Part shown: positions 6,338 through 14,843 of the stretch, one piece after another
Numbering within the stretch: the first letter of the stretch is position 1
Layout of the letters: every line of letters starts with the position of its first letter
Assembly (NCBI GenBank): GCA_023150835.1
Contig: JAKLKB010000157.1
Location: 1 to 22,144 of the forward strand
Length of the DNA stretch: 22,144 nucleotides
Source of the DNA: Myxococcota bacterium
Lineage (GTDB): Bacteria; Myxococcota_C; UBA6777
Direction of reading: 5' to 3'
Notes under the pieces: generated by a model
What the model saw: only the letters and a program-made list of their open reading frames with translations
What the model was told of the DNA's origin: nothing
Databases searched by the model: none
Program-made: the position numbers and the translations under genes

Positions 6338-9016
6338 ATGAGACCACGCGAAAAAAACATCCGGATCTGGCAATGGATTTTTGTGTTTTCGTTTCTGCTG
6401 ATCCTCAACGGATGCCCCCCTGCCCCCATCACCCAAAGCGAAGAACTCAACAGCGACGCATCCTCCAACGTCGAAAAGCAAGAAAACGCCTCCGAAGCAA
6501 CACCCGAAGAACCCTCTTCGACCGAAGCCATCGAGGAACCCATCGGCGAACCTGCTCCCGACGCCACCACCGAACCCGCTCCCGACGCCACCACCGAACC
6601 CACCGCTGAAACCGACACCGAACCCGCTCCCGACGCCACCACCGAACCCACCGCTGAAACCGACACCGAACCCGCTCCTGACGCCACCACCGAACCTACC
6701 GCCGAAACCGACACCGAGCCTGCTCCTGACTCCACCACCGAACCCACCGCTGAGCCTGCTCCTGATGCCACCACCGAGCCTTCTCCCGAGATCAGCCCAG
6801 AACCCACTCCCGAAGGTGCCTGTGTCCCGGGCGAGACGCGGAATTGTTATTCGGGCCCCGCTGGAACAGAAGGCGTCGGAGCCTGTCGTGCAGGCTTCCA
6901 AGCCTGTACGCCTGCAGCCCAATGGTCAGCTTGCCAAGGAGAGGTCTTGCCCGCTGCCACCGAGCTTTGCGGCAATCAAATCGACGACAACTGCGACGGC
7001 AAAACCGACGCACAAGATCAAACCGCTTGCAGCTGCAACCCCGGCCAGACCCGTGACTGCTACACAGGCCCCACAGGAACAGCGGGCGTCGGCATCTGTA
7101 AAAAAGGGACGCAAACTTGCGACGCCAGCAGCGCATGGGGTGCCTGCCAAAACGAAGTCCTCCCGGGCGCAGAAGAGATCTGCGGAAACCAATTGGACGA
7201 TAACTGCGATGGCAAGACCGATACCGACGATGCAACGGTCTGTGAGTGCAAGCCTAACGAAACACGCTCTTGTTATACCGGACCCACCGGAACTTCTGGA
7301 AAAGGCGAGTGTAAAGCAGGAACTCAAACTTGCGGTGCCAACGGGAAATGGGGAACTTGCCAAGGCGATGTCTTGCCCACCACAGAAGCCTGCGACGGAA
7401 AAGACAACAACTGCGATGGAACCATCGACGAAGAAACGACCGCCGCTCCTTTGTGTGGAGCAGGGCAACGTTGCGTGACAGGCAAATGTTCTTGTGACGC
7501 CACTTCTTGTCCCAATGGTTGTTGTGCCAACGATACCTGCGTCACTCCCACCACCAACGCACAATGTGGAACAGCGGGAGCGGCCTGCATCCCTTGCGCA
7601 ACAGGCAACGTCTGTGATGCCGGAAGATGCGTTTGTAATGCCACGTCTTGCCCCAATGGCTGCTGTGATGTCAACGGTGTCTGCCAGAGCGGAACTTCCA
7701 ACACAAGCTGCGGCAAAAACGGCGTCGCTTGTGTCGCTTGTACGGGCGGCAAAGCCTGCGATCCACAATCCCAAGTCTGCGGATGCGGCCCCAACACCTG
7801 CGCCACAGGATGCTGCAACGCCCAAGGCGCTTGCACTACCTCTGTTCTTGCGTCCTGTGGTGTCGGCGGAAACGCCTGTATCGCCTGCGATACCAAAAAA
7901 GCCAACGTCTGCGATGGCGGTACTTGTAAGTGTGGAACCAACCCCGCCTGTACCACCGGCCAAGAATGTGTCAACGGCCAATGCGTCTGCAACGCCTCTT
8001 CTTGCCCCAACGGTTGTTGCAACAAAGCCGTCTGCGTCACCAACCGCACCACCACTCTTTGCGGTGCAGCAGGCGCTGCTTGTGCAGCCTGCACCACCAA
8101 CAAGGCCGACAATTGCAGCACAGGATCTTGTCGCTGCGGAAACACCACCGCTTGCACAGGCGAAGCCTCTTGCACCAACGGCCAATGCGTCTGCCCTGCC
8201 CTCCAAGTCAGCAACGTCTTCGTCAACAGAACCGCCTACACGCAAACCCCCATCGATGTCGTGCGCGGCGGAACCTTCAACGTCAGCTTGGCTTATAAAC
8301 TCACGCAAGTCCCCGGCTGTCCGACTTGTACCAACCAGATCGTTGTCGGCATCTACACCAAAGGATACGGACCTGACGCTGCAACCGCTTGCATCTACAA
8401 CGGCGGGGCCTCTTCTTGCCCCAACTCCACCAACGGAGCCGCGACCGTCAGCATCAATACCCCCCTCACACCGGGCGAATACGAGATCCGCGCTATCCGC
8501 GATCTCCAATTCAATTGCACCGACGCTCTCAACAACTTTAACCGCGCCTCCGATCTCAGCAACACGCTCGTGATCGCAAAGATCCGCGTCATCCCCTCCC
8601 CAACATGCCAAGCCCTCTCAGGCTATTTCACCAGCATCCGACTCAATGGCCAAGGCAACGAGATCACCGTCACCCCGGGCGCAAGCATCTCCGTCAGCGG
8701 CACCTACACCATGAGCCACTTTACGGGGTGTACCAACTGCCCCGCTCAACTCGTCGGCGGCTACACTCCCTTCATCGGCGGCGGGGGCAGCATCAAGATC
8801 GGCTGCTACCACAACGGCACCTTGGCGACTTGCCCAAGCGCCACCACACGAACCACCACGCTCACCTTTACCGCACCCACCGTCCAAGGCATCTACCACC
8901 TGCGATCTTCCGTCGATCGCCAACTGAGCCAATTCAACTGCACGAACGCCCGCTACGACGGTACGATCCGCCAAGCCACCTACGGCGTACTTCGCGTCCA
9001 ACTCCCCACACCTTAA
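6338..9016 (+). CDS. Secreted lipoprotein with MopE-like and Cys-rich repeats
   Basis: The product is 892 aa, from the ATG at 6338, seven bases after AAAGGA (6325-6330). A basic N-terminus and hydrophobic stretch (IWQWIFVFSFLLIL) end in a lipobox, L23-N-G-C26, so it is predicted to be lipid-anchored, probably in the outer membrane. Order: acidic Pro/Thr/Glu stalk (about 45-160) with 16-residue repeats; three repeats of about 70 aa (162-375) of the form CxPGxTRxCYxGPxGT...C...W..C..E/DVLP...E.C, ending in DDNCDGKTD or DNNCDGTIDEE, like the MopE-type metal-binding motif; a Cys-rich region (about 375-620) with CPNGCC...CG..G..C..C units; and two related beta-rich domains (about 621-755 and 757-892), each with a CxxC (GCPTCTNQ, GCTNCPAQ). 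This architecture is common in Myxococcota surface proteins. Adhesion or metal binding is inference. The long minus-strand frame opposite it is a shadow. Confidence 0.9.
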   Translation: MRPREKNIRIWQWIFVFSFLLILNGCPPAPITQSEELNSDASSNVEKQENASEATPEEPSSTEAIEEPIGEPAPDATTEPAPDATTEPTAETDTEPAPDATTEPTAETDTEPAPDATTEPTAETDTEPAPDSTTEPTAEPAPDATTEPSPEISPEPTPEGACVPGETRNCYSGPAGTEGVGACRAGFQACTPAAQWSACQGEVLPAATELCGNQIDDNCDGKTDAQDQTACSCNPGQTRDCYTGPTGTAGVGICKKGTQTCDASSAWGACQNEVLPGAEEICGNQLDDNCDGKTDTDDATVCECKPNETRSCYTGPTGTSGKGECKAGTQTCGANGKWGTCQGDVLPTTEACDGKDNNCDGTIDEETTAAPLCGAGQRCVTGKCSCDATSCPNGCCANDTCVTPTTNAQCGTAGAACIPCATGNVCDAGRCVCNATSCPNGCCDVNGVCQSGTSNTSCGKNGVACVACTGGKACDPQSQVCGCGPNTCATGCCNAQGACTTSVLASCGVGGNACIACDTKKANVCDGGTCKCGTNPACTTGQECVNGQCVCNASSCPNGCCNKAVCVTNRTTTLCGAAGAACAACTTNKADNCSTGSCRCGNTTACTGEASCTNGQCVCPALQVSNVFVNRTAYTQTPIDVVRGGTFNVSLAYKLTQVPGCPTCTNQIVVGIYTKGYGPDAATACIYNGGASSCPNSTNGAATVSINTPLTPGEYEIRAIRDLQFNCTDALNNFNRASDLSNTLVIAKIRVIPSPTCQALSGYFTSIRLNGQGNEITVTPGASISVSGTYTMSHFTGCTNCPAQLVGGYTPFIGGGGSIKIGCYHNGTLATCPSATTRTTTLTFTAPTVQGIYHLRSSVDRQLSQFNCTNARYDGTIRQATYGVLRVQLPTP
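6548..6781 (+). repeat. 48-bp tandem repeats coding the acidic stalk of the lipoprotein
   Basis: In-frame repeats of a 16-codon unit, EPAPDATTEPTAETDT, occupy 6572-6619, 6620-6667 and 6668-6715. They are preceded by a half unit at 6548-6571 and followed by diverged copies to about 6781. Silent differences accumulate toward the 3' end (CCC to CCT, GAA to GAG), so the 5' copies look youngest. The encoded stretch is acidic, proline-rich and probably an extended spacer between lipid anchor and first Cys domain. Confidence 0.9.
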
Positions 9017-9324
9017 ACCCCTTCCCACACTTTCATCCCTTCCCATACCCCCGATCGATCCTGCGATTGATTCGTATGCCGACTTCAGCGATCCCGACTC
9101 CTCCTTGCAAGGTCTTTGCAATTCGCTCAAAAAAATGTAACGCTGCTTATGCGAAATCCGCCTGTTGTATGATCGTAAAAGTGTAGGGGCAGCCCCCTGT
9201 GGCTGCCCAATCATAGGGCATCTACGTACTCTCCTTTGTGCATACATCACTTGGATATCGTATGAGAACGTTTGCAACACTTCTTTCGCGTGCGTTTGTT
9301 GATGCCTTTGTTGTGGAGGGCTGC
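9017..9324. other. Intergenic region with a 115-bp inverted-repeat element
   Basis: This is 308 nt between the lipoprotein stop and the histidine-kinase start. It holds a small hairpin, TTGCAA-GGTCT-TTGCAA (around 9105-9121), without a T-run, and a full miniature element at 9149-9263. The SD of the kinase gene, GGAGG, is at 9315-9319. No gene is supported here. Confidence 0.6.
9149..9263 (+). repeat. 115-bp MITE-like element (family A) with inner GC hairpin
   Basis: The left end ATGCGAAATCCG (9149-9160) is a near inverted match to the right end TGGATATCGTAT (9252-9263). The length equals that of the copies at 14281 and 14483. Inside is the family hairpin GGGCAGCC-CCCTGT-GGCTGCCC (9187-9194/9201-9208), preceded by TGATCGTAAAAGTGTAG. 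It ends 61 nt before the kinase start, so it may influence that operon's leader. Confidence 0.8.
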
Positions 9325-10786
9325 ATGCAAAAAACAGATCGCTGGCTGGCGATGCGTGTGGCATCGCTTTATGCCCTGTTTGGAGGACTCTGGATTCTTG
9401 TATCGGATCGTTTGTTAGCCCGATGGCTACTTGACACAAAAATGCTGACTCGTTGGCAAAGCTACAAAGGCTGGGCGTTTGTGCTGTTCAGCGCAATTTT
9501 GATCTACCTGCTTGTGAGCAAAACGTTGCAGTGGATCTCCTCGACGCGCCTGTACCTCAAAAAAGTCCTCGATAGCGTGACGGACGCCTTTCTCGTCATG
9601 GATCGAGATTGGCGCATCACCTTCATCAACCCAGAAGCTGCTCGCATCAACAAAAAACCACCCGCAGCTTTCTTGGGCAAGACCCACTGGGAGGAATGGC
9701 CCGCATCGGTGGGAACGGTCGTCGAAGAACAATATCGAAAAGCCATGAATGAACGCGTTGTTGTACACTTTGAACACCACTACTACGTCGCGGGCGAGTA
9801 CGACACTTGGCTCGATATCCGCGCTTATCCATACGAAGACGGACTGGCGCTACTTTACCGCGATATCACGGACGCTGTTCGCTCTCGCCAATCCCTGCAA
9901 CAACAAGCGCTCGAACTCCAAACCCTCCACGCCGAAGCCCAACAACGAGCCGGAGAACTCGCTATCTTGTACGAGCAAAAGCGCGATCTTGCCGAACAGC
10001 TCGAACAGCGCGTCGCAGAGCGCACCCGCGAGCTTGAGCTCGCCATGCAGCGCGCCGCATCCGCCGACCACCTCAAATCTGCGTTCCTCGCCTCCATGTC
10101 CCACGAACTACGTACCCCCCTCAATTCGATCATCGGCTTCACAGGTATACTGCTCGCTGAACTCGCAGGCCCCCTCAACCCCGAACAATCCAAACAGTTG
10201 GGCTGGGTTCAAGATAGCTCGCGCCATCTGCTCGCCCTGATCAACGATGTCTTGGATATCTCACGCATCGAAGCCGGCCAGCTTGAAGTCCGACTCGCCC
10301 CCTTTGAGATGCACACCGCCATCGAGCGCTGCATCCGCTTGGTTTCCGAATCAGCCCAAAAAAAAAGGGGTCCTGCTCTCTGTCTCCATCGACTCGCGGA
10401 TCGGCACTCCTCTCAGCGATCAACGCCGCGTTGAACAGATATTGATCAACCTCCTCAACAACGCCATCAAGTTCACACCTCGCGGCGAGATCCGTCTGTT
10501 CTGCCGCCCCTCCGATGGCTTTGTTGTCACCTCTGTCCAAGACACAGGCATCGGTATTCGCTCCGAAGATATCGAAAAACTCTTCTTGCCGTTCCGACAA
10601 ATCGACTCCGGATTAGATCGGCGCCACGAAGGCACAGGACTTGGACTTTCCATCTGCAAACGCCTTGTCGAAGCTCTCGGCGGCAAGATATGTGTCGAAA
10701 GTGTTTGGGAAAAAGGCAGTACGTTTACTTTCACCTTGCCGACTACAGCACAAGGATCCACCCATGCAAACGATACTGATCATTGA
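9325..10786 (+). CDS. Membrane PAS sensor histidine kinase, frameshifted in an A9 run
   Basis: This kinase would autophosphorylate on His and pass phosphate to a response regulator. The start at 9325 follows GGAGG (9315-9319). Two hydrophobic segments (about 10-32, 48-68) place a short N-terminus in the membrane. A PAS domain (about 80-190) and a coiled coil (about 190-250) follow. The HisKA motif has H260 in SMSHELRTPL. The first frame then reads through AAAAAAAAA (10358-10366) into unrelated sequence, stopping at 10434. The frame one base later carries the missing ATPase domain: N379 in LLNNAIKFT, D406 in DTGIGI, and GTGLGLSICK (G436) to the stop at 10786. Dropping one A gives a coherent 486-aa protein (...SAQKK-GVLLSV...). 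Either the A-run is miscounted, the gene is phase-variable or slippage-decoded, or it is a recent pseudogene. It overlaps the next gene by 23 nt. Confidence 0.85.
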
Positions 10787-11150
10787 AGACAACGAGCAAA
10801 ACCTGTATCTCTTGACGTTCATACTGGAGAAACACGGCTATGCGGTGATCTCCGCTCGCGATGGTTTACAAGGCGTCCAACTCGCCCAAACTCAACCGCT
10901 CGCTCTTATCCTCTTGGATATCCAATTGCCTCTCATGGACGGTTATGCTGTGGCTGCTTTGTTGCGTACCTACAACAGCCTTTCCCACACCCCCATCGTC
11001 GCAGTCACCTCCTACGCCATGTTTGGAGATCGAGAGCGCATCCTTGCCGCTGGATGTGATGGCTATATCGAAAAACCCATCAACCCCCAAACATTCGTTG
11101 AAGAGATCAACGAATACATCCGACGATCCTCCACTGCCTCCAGCGCTTGA
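10764..11150 (+). CDS. Single-domain response regulator (CheY/DivK-like)
   Basis: The product is 128 aa, a receiver domain only. The start at 10764 is seven bases after AAGGA (10752-10756) and lies inside the end of the kinase gene, so the two are translationally close and probably coupled. The receiver signature is complete: acidic pair E8-D9, phospho-acceptor D52 (ILLDIQLP), T82 (VTSYA) and K104 (EKPIN). There is no output domain, so it acts by protein contact or as a phosphorelay intermediate. The kinase upstream is the obvious phosphate donor, and the HD-GYP regulator 43 nt downstream a likely co-member of the pathway (inferred from context). Confidence 0.93.
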   Translation: MQTILIIEDNEQNLYLLTFILEKHGYAVISARDGLQGVQLAQTQPLALILLDIQLPLMDGYAVAALLRTYNSLSHTPIVAVTSYAMFGDRERILAAGCDGYIEKPINPQTFVEEINEYIRRSSTASSA

Positions 11151-11193
11151 ACCAGCCGCACCCTTGTTTCTCTACCCGTGAGGACTTGAATCC

Positions 11194-14127
11194 ATGAGCC
11201 AGATCCTTGTCGTAGACGATCTTCCCTCCAATCGTTATCTACTGCGTTCGATCTTGGAGGCCAAAGGCTACGGAGTATCCGAAGCCTCCAACGGAGCCGA
11301 CGCCTTGGAGATGATGCGTCAGTCTCCCCCTCAACTCATCATCTCCGACATCTTGATGCCCCAAATGGACGGCTTTGTTTTTTGCCGCCGTTGTAAGGCC
11401 GAACCTGCCTTTTGCCATATCCCTTTTATCTTCTTCACCGCCACCTACACCGATGATCGCGATCGCGATCTCGCCGCAAAACTCGGCGTACACTGCTTTC
11501 TCACCAAGCCTTTCGAGCAAGCCACCCTTCTTTCTTCTGTTCAACAAGCCCTCCACACACAACACAGCCCGCTCCCCTCCACGAACAACCCTCCCCCCGA
11601 AGAAACCGTGTTTTTCCGCCTCTACAACGAGGCTCTTGTGCGGAAGTTAGAAGAGAAGATGTTGGCCCTCGAACAAAGCCTCCATGCCCTCGAACAAAGT
11701 GAGCATCGCTTCGAGTGGATGGTCCAACACACCGCTGACCTGATCGTCGTGTTAGACAGCCAAGACACCATTCGATACGCCAGCCCAGCTTGCCAACGCA
11801 TCTTTGGCTGCACACCCGATGCGATGGTGGGTACACGCCTATCCGCCCACATCCACCCCGAAGATCGCCCTCTGCTCGAAAAACACTTGCGCACAGGATG
11901 GCCGTACGAGGATGCCTCTCCGTATTTTTTCGAATTGCGCGGTCTCGGCAGCAACGGGCGTATTGTCGATATCGAGGCTGTCGGATCACCCTTGGCCAAC
12001 TCCCCCGAACTCCATGCACACTTGGCCGATGCACGCTTGGCCAACTCCCCCGAACTCCACGCTCGCATCGTCAACATACGCGATATCTCCGAACGAACAC
12101 GCCAAGACAAGCTGCTGCGCTATCAATCCTCCATCCTACGAAGCATCCAAGAAAGCGTGATCGTCACCGACCTCTTCGGGGCGATCACCTACTGGAACCA
12201 AGGTGCCACCGCGATCTTTGGCTACACCCAAGACGAGATGTTGGCCCAAACCCCCGCGCTGCTCTACCCCGATCAAGATCCCCATGCCCTCGCTGCCGAT
12301 CTTCGCCAAGTCTTAGAAGGCAAGGACTACGTGGGCCGATGGAAGAGCAAAACCAAAGCAGGACAAACCGTTTGGGTGGATATCAAAACCAGCTTGATGC
12401 TCGATATCTATGGCAAACCAACGGGGTTTATCGGTGTGGCCAAAGACGTCACCGAACAAGCCCTCTCCGAAGAATCCCTGCGCAAGCGCCTGATCGAGAT
12501 GGAAGCTGTCTCAGTCCTCTCCTGCCATCTGCGTCAAGCACAAACCATCGAAAGCATCTTGCCCGTACTACTTGAACAAAGCCTCTCTGCTTTGGAACTC
12601 GACACAGGGTTTGTTTTGCTCACCCAACCCCCTCCCACCGACTTCTGCGTGACCGCCAAAGGCTGGCCTGCCTCCATCAAGATCTCAAAGGCCCAGCTCT
12701 CCGAAGGGATCACTGGGGCTGTGTTTCGTACAGGCAAACCCCACAAAACAACCGAGATCGTTTCCGATCCTCTTTTGTACAAACCTTTTCAAGAGATCAC
12801 CCCCGAAGGATGGGGCGGACTCTTTATCCCCATCCGCACCAGTACCACAACGATCGGCATCCTTTCCGTTTGCGCGCCTTCCACTCGCGAGTTCACCCAC
12901 GAAGAGGAGCGGCTGTTGCTGTCTCTGGCCGAGATCACAGGAACCGCCATCCAGCGCCTTTCCCTCCACCAAGAAACCAAAACACGCCTCCAACAATTGC
13001 AATCATTACAGAGGATCGACCAATCCATCGCTTCCAGTTTGGATCTGCGCGTGACTCTTCAGATCTTGCTTGAACAAGCTATCGCGCACCTCGGCGTCGA
13101 TGCCGCTGGCGTGTTGCTCCTTCAACCCAAGTCTGTTGTGCTTGCCCACGCAGCAAGCCGAGGGATAGACAGCCATCTCTACGGGCAAGCCCGCATCCGA
13201 CTCGGTGAAGGCATCGCTGGAAAAGCCGCTCTCGAACGCCACCCCAATATCTGCCACGATCTCCGTGTAGAGCCCGGTTTTATCCGAAAAAGCCTCCTCA
13301 GCGAGAAGCAGATCGTCGGGTACGCTGTCCTGCCTCTCCTCGCAAAAGGCCAAATCAAAGGCGTCTTGGAGATCTTCCACCGACAACCCTTTTATCCTGC
13401 CCCCGACGGATGGTCTTTCTTAGAAGCTCTTGCAGGACAAGCCGCCATCGCCATCGACAACGCCCAACTCTTCGACAACTTACAACGCTCCAATACCGAA
13501 CTGATCTTGGCTTACGACACCACCATCGAAGGTTGGTCTCATGCCCTCGATCTGCGCGACAAAGAAACCGAAGGACACACACGCCGCGTCACAGACATGA
13601 CGCTCCGATTGGCCCGTTCCATCGGAATGACCGAAGAAGAACTCGTCCATGTTCGGCGCGGTGCATTGCTCCATGACATCGGAAAGTTAGGCGTCCCTGA
13701 TGCGATTCTTCACAAGGCAGGCCCCCTCACCCCCGACGAATGGGTGATCATGCGCCAACATACCCAATTCGCCTACGACATGCTTTGGCCGATCACCTAC
13801 CTGCGACCTGCGATCGATATCCCCTTTTGCCACCACGAAAAATGGGACGGCACAGGCTACCCACGCGGACTCGAAGGCGAGCAGATCCCCCTCGCTGCAA
13901 GGCTTTTTGCCGTCGTCGATGTCTGGGATGCTTTGCGCTCTGATCGCCCCTACCGCAAAGGCTGGGAGCTTGAGCGCATCCTCGAATACATCCGTTCGCT
14001 CGATGGAACGCACTTTGACCCCCAAGCCGTCGCCACCTTCTTTGAGGTCGTGTCCAACCCTCACAACGAACCACACCCAAACCATCCAGAGCTTCTTTCC
14101 CGCCACGCCCCGCTCTCCTCGATATGA
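11194..14127 (+). CDS. REC-PAS-PAS-GAF-GAF-HD-GYP response regulator (c-di-GMP phosphodiesterase)
   Basis: HD-GYP proteins hydrolyse cyclic di-GMP, lowering this second messenger in the cytoplasm. The product is 977 aa, with its start at 11194 after a GAGG-type SD. Order: receiver (1-125) with D8-D9, phospho-acceptor D52 and K105; short linker and coiled coil; PAS 1 (about 166-300, FEWMVQHTADLIVVLD... to IVNIRDISERT); PAS 2 (about 310-430, ending VAKDVTEQ); GAF 1 (about 445-590); GAF 2 (about 610-760); HD-GYP (about 775-960) with H827-D828 (LHDIGKLGVPD), H880-H881 and the G888-Y-P890 motif in HHEKWDGTGYP, then VVDVWDALRSDRPYRKGW. All catalytic residues of the HD-GYP class are visible, so it should be active. 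A 24-bp direct repeat duplicates LANSPELHA inside PAS 1 (267-275 and 282-290). It is the last gene of the kinase operon. Confidence 0.95.
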   Translation: MSQILVVDDLPSNRYLLRSILEAKGYGVSEASNGADALEMMRQSPPQLIISDILMPQMDGFVFCRRCKAEPAFCHIPFIFFTATYTDDRDRDLAAKLGVHCFLTKPFEQATLLSSVQQALHTQHSPLPSTNNPPPEETVFFRLYNEALVRKLEEKMLALEQSLHALEQSEHRFEWMVQHTADLIVVLDSQDTIRYASPACQRIFGCTPDAMVGTRLSAHIHPEDRPLLEKHLRTGWPYEDASPYFFELRGLGSNGRIVDIEAVGSPLANSPELHAHLADARLANSPELHARIVNIRDISERTRQDKLLRYQSSILRSIQESVIVTDLFGAITYWNQGATAIFGYTQDEMLAQTPALLYPDQDPHALAADLRQVLEGKDYVGRWKSKTKAGQTVWVDIKTSLMLDIYGKPTGFIGVAKDVTEQALSEESLRKRLIEMEAVSVLSCHLRQAQTIESILPVLLEQSLSALELDTGFVLLTQPPPTDFCVTAKGWPASIKISKAQLSEGITGAVFRTGKPHKTTEIVSDPLLYKPFQEITPEGWGGLFIPIRTSTTTIGILSVCAPSTREFTHEEERLLLSLAEITGTAIQRLSLHQETKTRLQQLQSLQRIDQSIASSLDLRVTLQILLEQAIAHLGVDAAGVLLLQPKSVVLAHAASRGIDSHLYGQARIRLGEGIAGKAALERHPNICHDLRVEPGFIRKSLLSEKQIVGYAVLPLLAKGQIKGVLEIFHRQPFYPAPDGWSFLEALAGQAAIAIDNAQLFDNLQRSNTELILAYDTTIEGWSHALDLRDKETEGHTRRVTDMTLRLARSIGMTEEELVHVRRGALLHDIGKLGVPDAILHKAGPLTPDEWVIMRQHTQFAYDMLWPITYLRPAIDIPFCHHEKWDGTGYPRGLEGEQIPLAARLFAVVDVWDALRSDRPYRKGWELERILEYIRSLDGTHFDPQAVATFFEVVSNPHNEPHPNHPELLSRHAPLSSI
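11991..12059 (+). repeat. 24-bp direct repeat inside the first PAS domain
   Basis: CTTGGCCAACTCCCCCGAAC plus TCCA occurs at 11991-12014 and again, identical, at 12036-12059, with a partial third copy (CTTGGCCGATGCA) between them. The 45-nt period keeps frame and inserts 15 residues just before the last beta strand of PAS 1. Exact identity at silent positions suggests a recent duplication. Confidence 0.85.
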
Positions 14128-14177
14128 CCCAGTCGCCCCAAATCCCCGCGTTCGTGGACTTTCAATCGACATAGGAC

Positions 14178-14281
14178 TTACGCAGTTCGATACGAAAAAG
14201 GCAGATGTTCGGACGTGGGCGGTTCGCGAACCGCCCCTACAACGTTCTGATATCTCAGGGTTTCCCTTTTCAACTGCGTAA
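14178..14281. repeat. 104-bp element with 10-bp inverted termini and a long palindrome
   Basis: The termini TTACGCAGTT (14178-14187) and AACTGCGTAA (14272-14281) are perfect inverted repeats. Inside is a perfect 20-bp palindrome, GGGCGGTT-CGCG-AACCGCCC (14217-14236), followed by CCTACA as in the family A hairpins. Its last base is the first base of the next element, so the two abut. There is no transposase, so it would be a non-autonomous (MITE-like) element. Confidence 0.75.
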
Positions 14282-14395
14282 TACGATATCCGCTAGATGT
14301 GTGATCGAACAGATCGATAAAAATCCCCGTGGATCGGTAAGCGGGCCTATGCAATACGCCCCACCATACGGTAACAGAACACACGGATATCGTAT
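14281..14395. repeat. 115-bp MITE-like element (family A) with perfect 12-bp termini
   Basis: ATACGATATCCG (14281-14292) and CGGATATCGTAT (14384-14395) are perfect inverted repeats. The interior (TGTGTGATCGAACAGATCGAT...ATGCAATACGCCCCACCATACG) closely matches the copy at 14844-14957 and lacks the GGGCAGCC hairpin. Confidence 0.85.
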
Positions 14396-14433
14396 CACCT
14401 TTTTTATACAAGACATTTCCCCGAGAAACGGTC

Positions 14434-14455
14434 GGGCAGCCACGGGGGGCTGCCC
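14434..14455. repeat. Solitary family A hairpin
   Basis: GGGCAGCC-ACGGGG-GGCTGCCC has an 8-bp stem and 6-nt loop, followed by CCTACA. It is the same hairpin as in the array at 20531-20826, here without adjacent element termini in normal spacing. Confidence 0.8.
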
Positions 14456-14482
14456 CTACAAAAACAACGAATCCTACGGATG

Positions 14483-14597
14483 ATACGACATCCTGTTGTT
14501 GTATGCTCATGTCTACTCGATGATCCAGGTCCCGATAGACGGGCGGTTCACGAACAGACCCTACATCATCCGATCACCCATCCGGCGGATTTTGTAT
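14483..14597. repeat. 115-bp MITE-like element (family A), diverged copy
   Basis: The left end ATACGACATCCT (from 14483) and the right end CGGATTTTGTAT (14586-14597) are degenerate forms of the family termini. The spacing is again exactly 115 bp. The interior contains GGGCGGTTCACGAAC...CCCTACA, a decayed version of the palindrome in the 14178-14281 element. Confidence 0.65.
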
Positions 14598-14635
14598 GAT
14601 TTGCGTAACGTCAGCCCCGTCCCTGTAGGGACAGC

Positions 14636-14692
14636 CCCCATACGCGCCTTGTTAAGGTGGAAACCTCGTAGAGTCGGTCTTGATCGCCTTTT
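14636..14692. repeat. 57-bp dispersed repeat (family C), copy 2
   Basis: Identical by eye to 4495-4551, about 10.1 kb away. It is again followed by a pyrimidine-rich tract (14693-14720). It lies between family A elements. Confidence 0.85.
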
Positions 14693-14843
14693 TTTTCTCC
14701 CCCCCTCAATCCCCCCGGCCAACGGGGGGAAGTTGGAACGGGTAGCGTCTGCGTCTCGTGCATACAGCGTGCGTCGGGGGCAGCCCCCCGTGGATGCCCA
14801 ACCGACGGACGTTTTACACAACCATGTTCCCGTTTCTATCGTC

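Noticed and set aside
6926-8611. 561-codon minus-strand open frame opposite the lipoprotein gene
   Set aside because: It mirrors the Cys/Gly-rich repeats of the plus-strand gene, has no SD or recognisable domain, and reads as low-complexity Ala/Gly/Val. It is a shadow of the repeat composition.
9262-9324. Earlier kinase start at ATG 9262
   Set aside because: That ATG lies within the terminus of the 115-bp element and has no SD; ATG 9325 has GGAGG at good spacing.
10358-10366. Classical -1 programmed ribosomal frameshift in the kinase
   Set aside because: The downstream domain is in the +1 frame, which a -1 slip would not reach; loss of one A (or +1/-2 movement) is needed.
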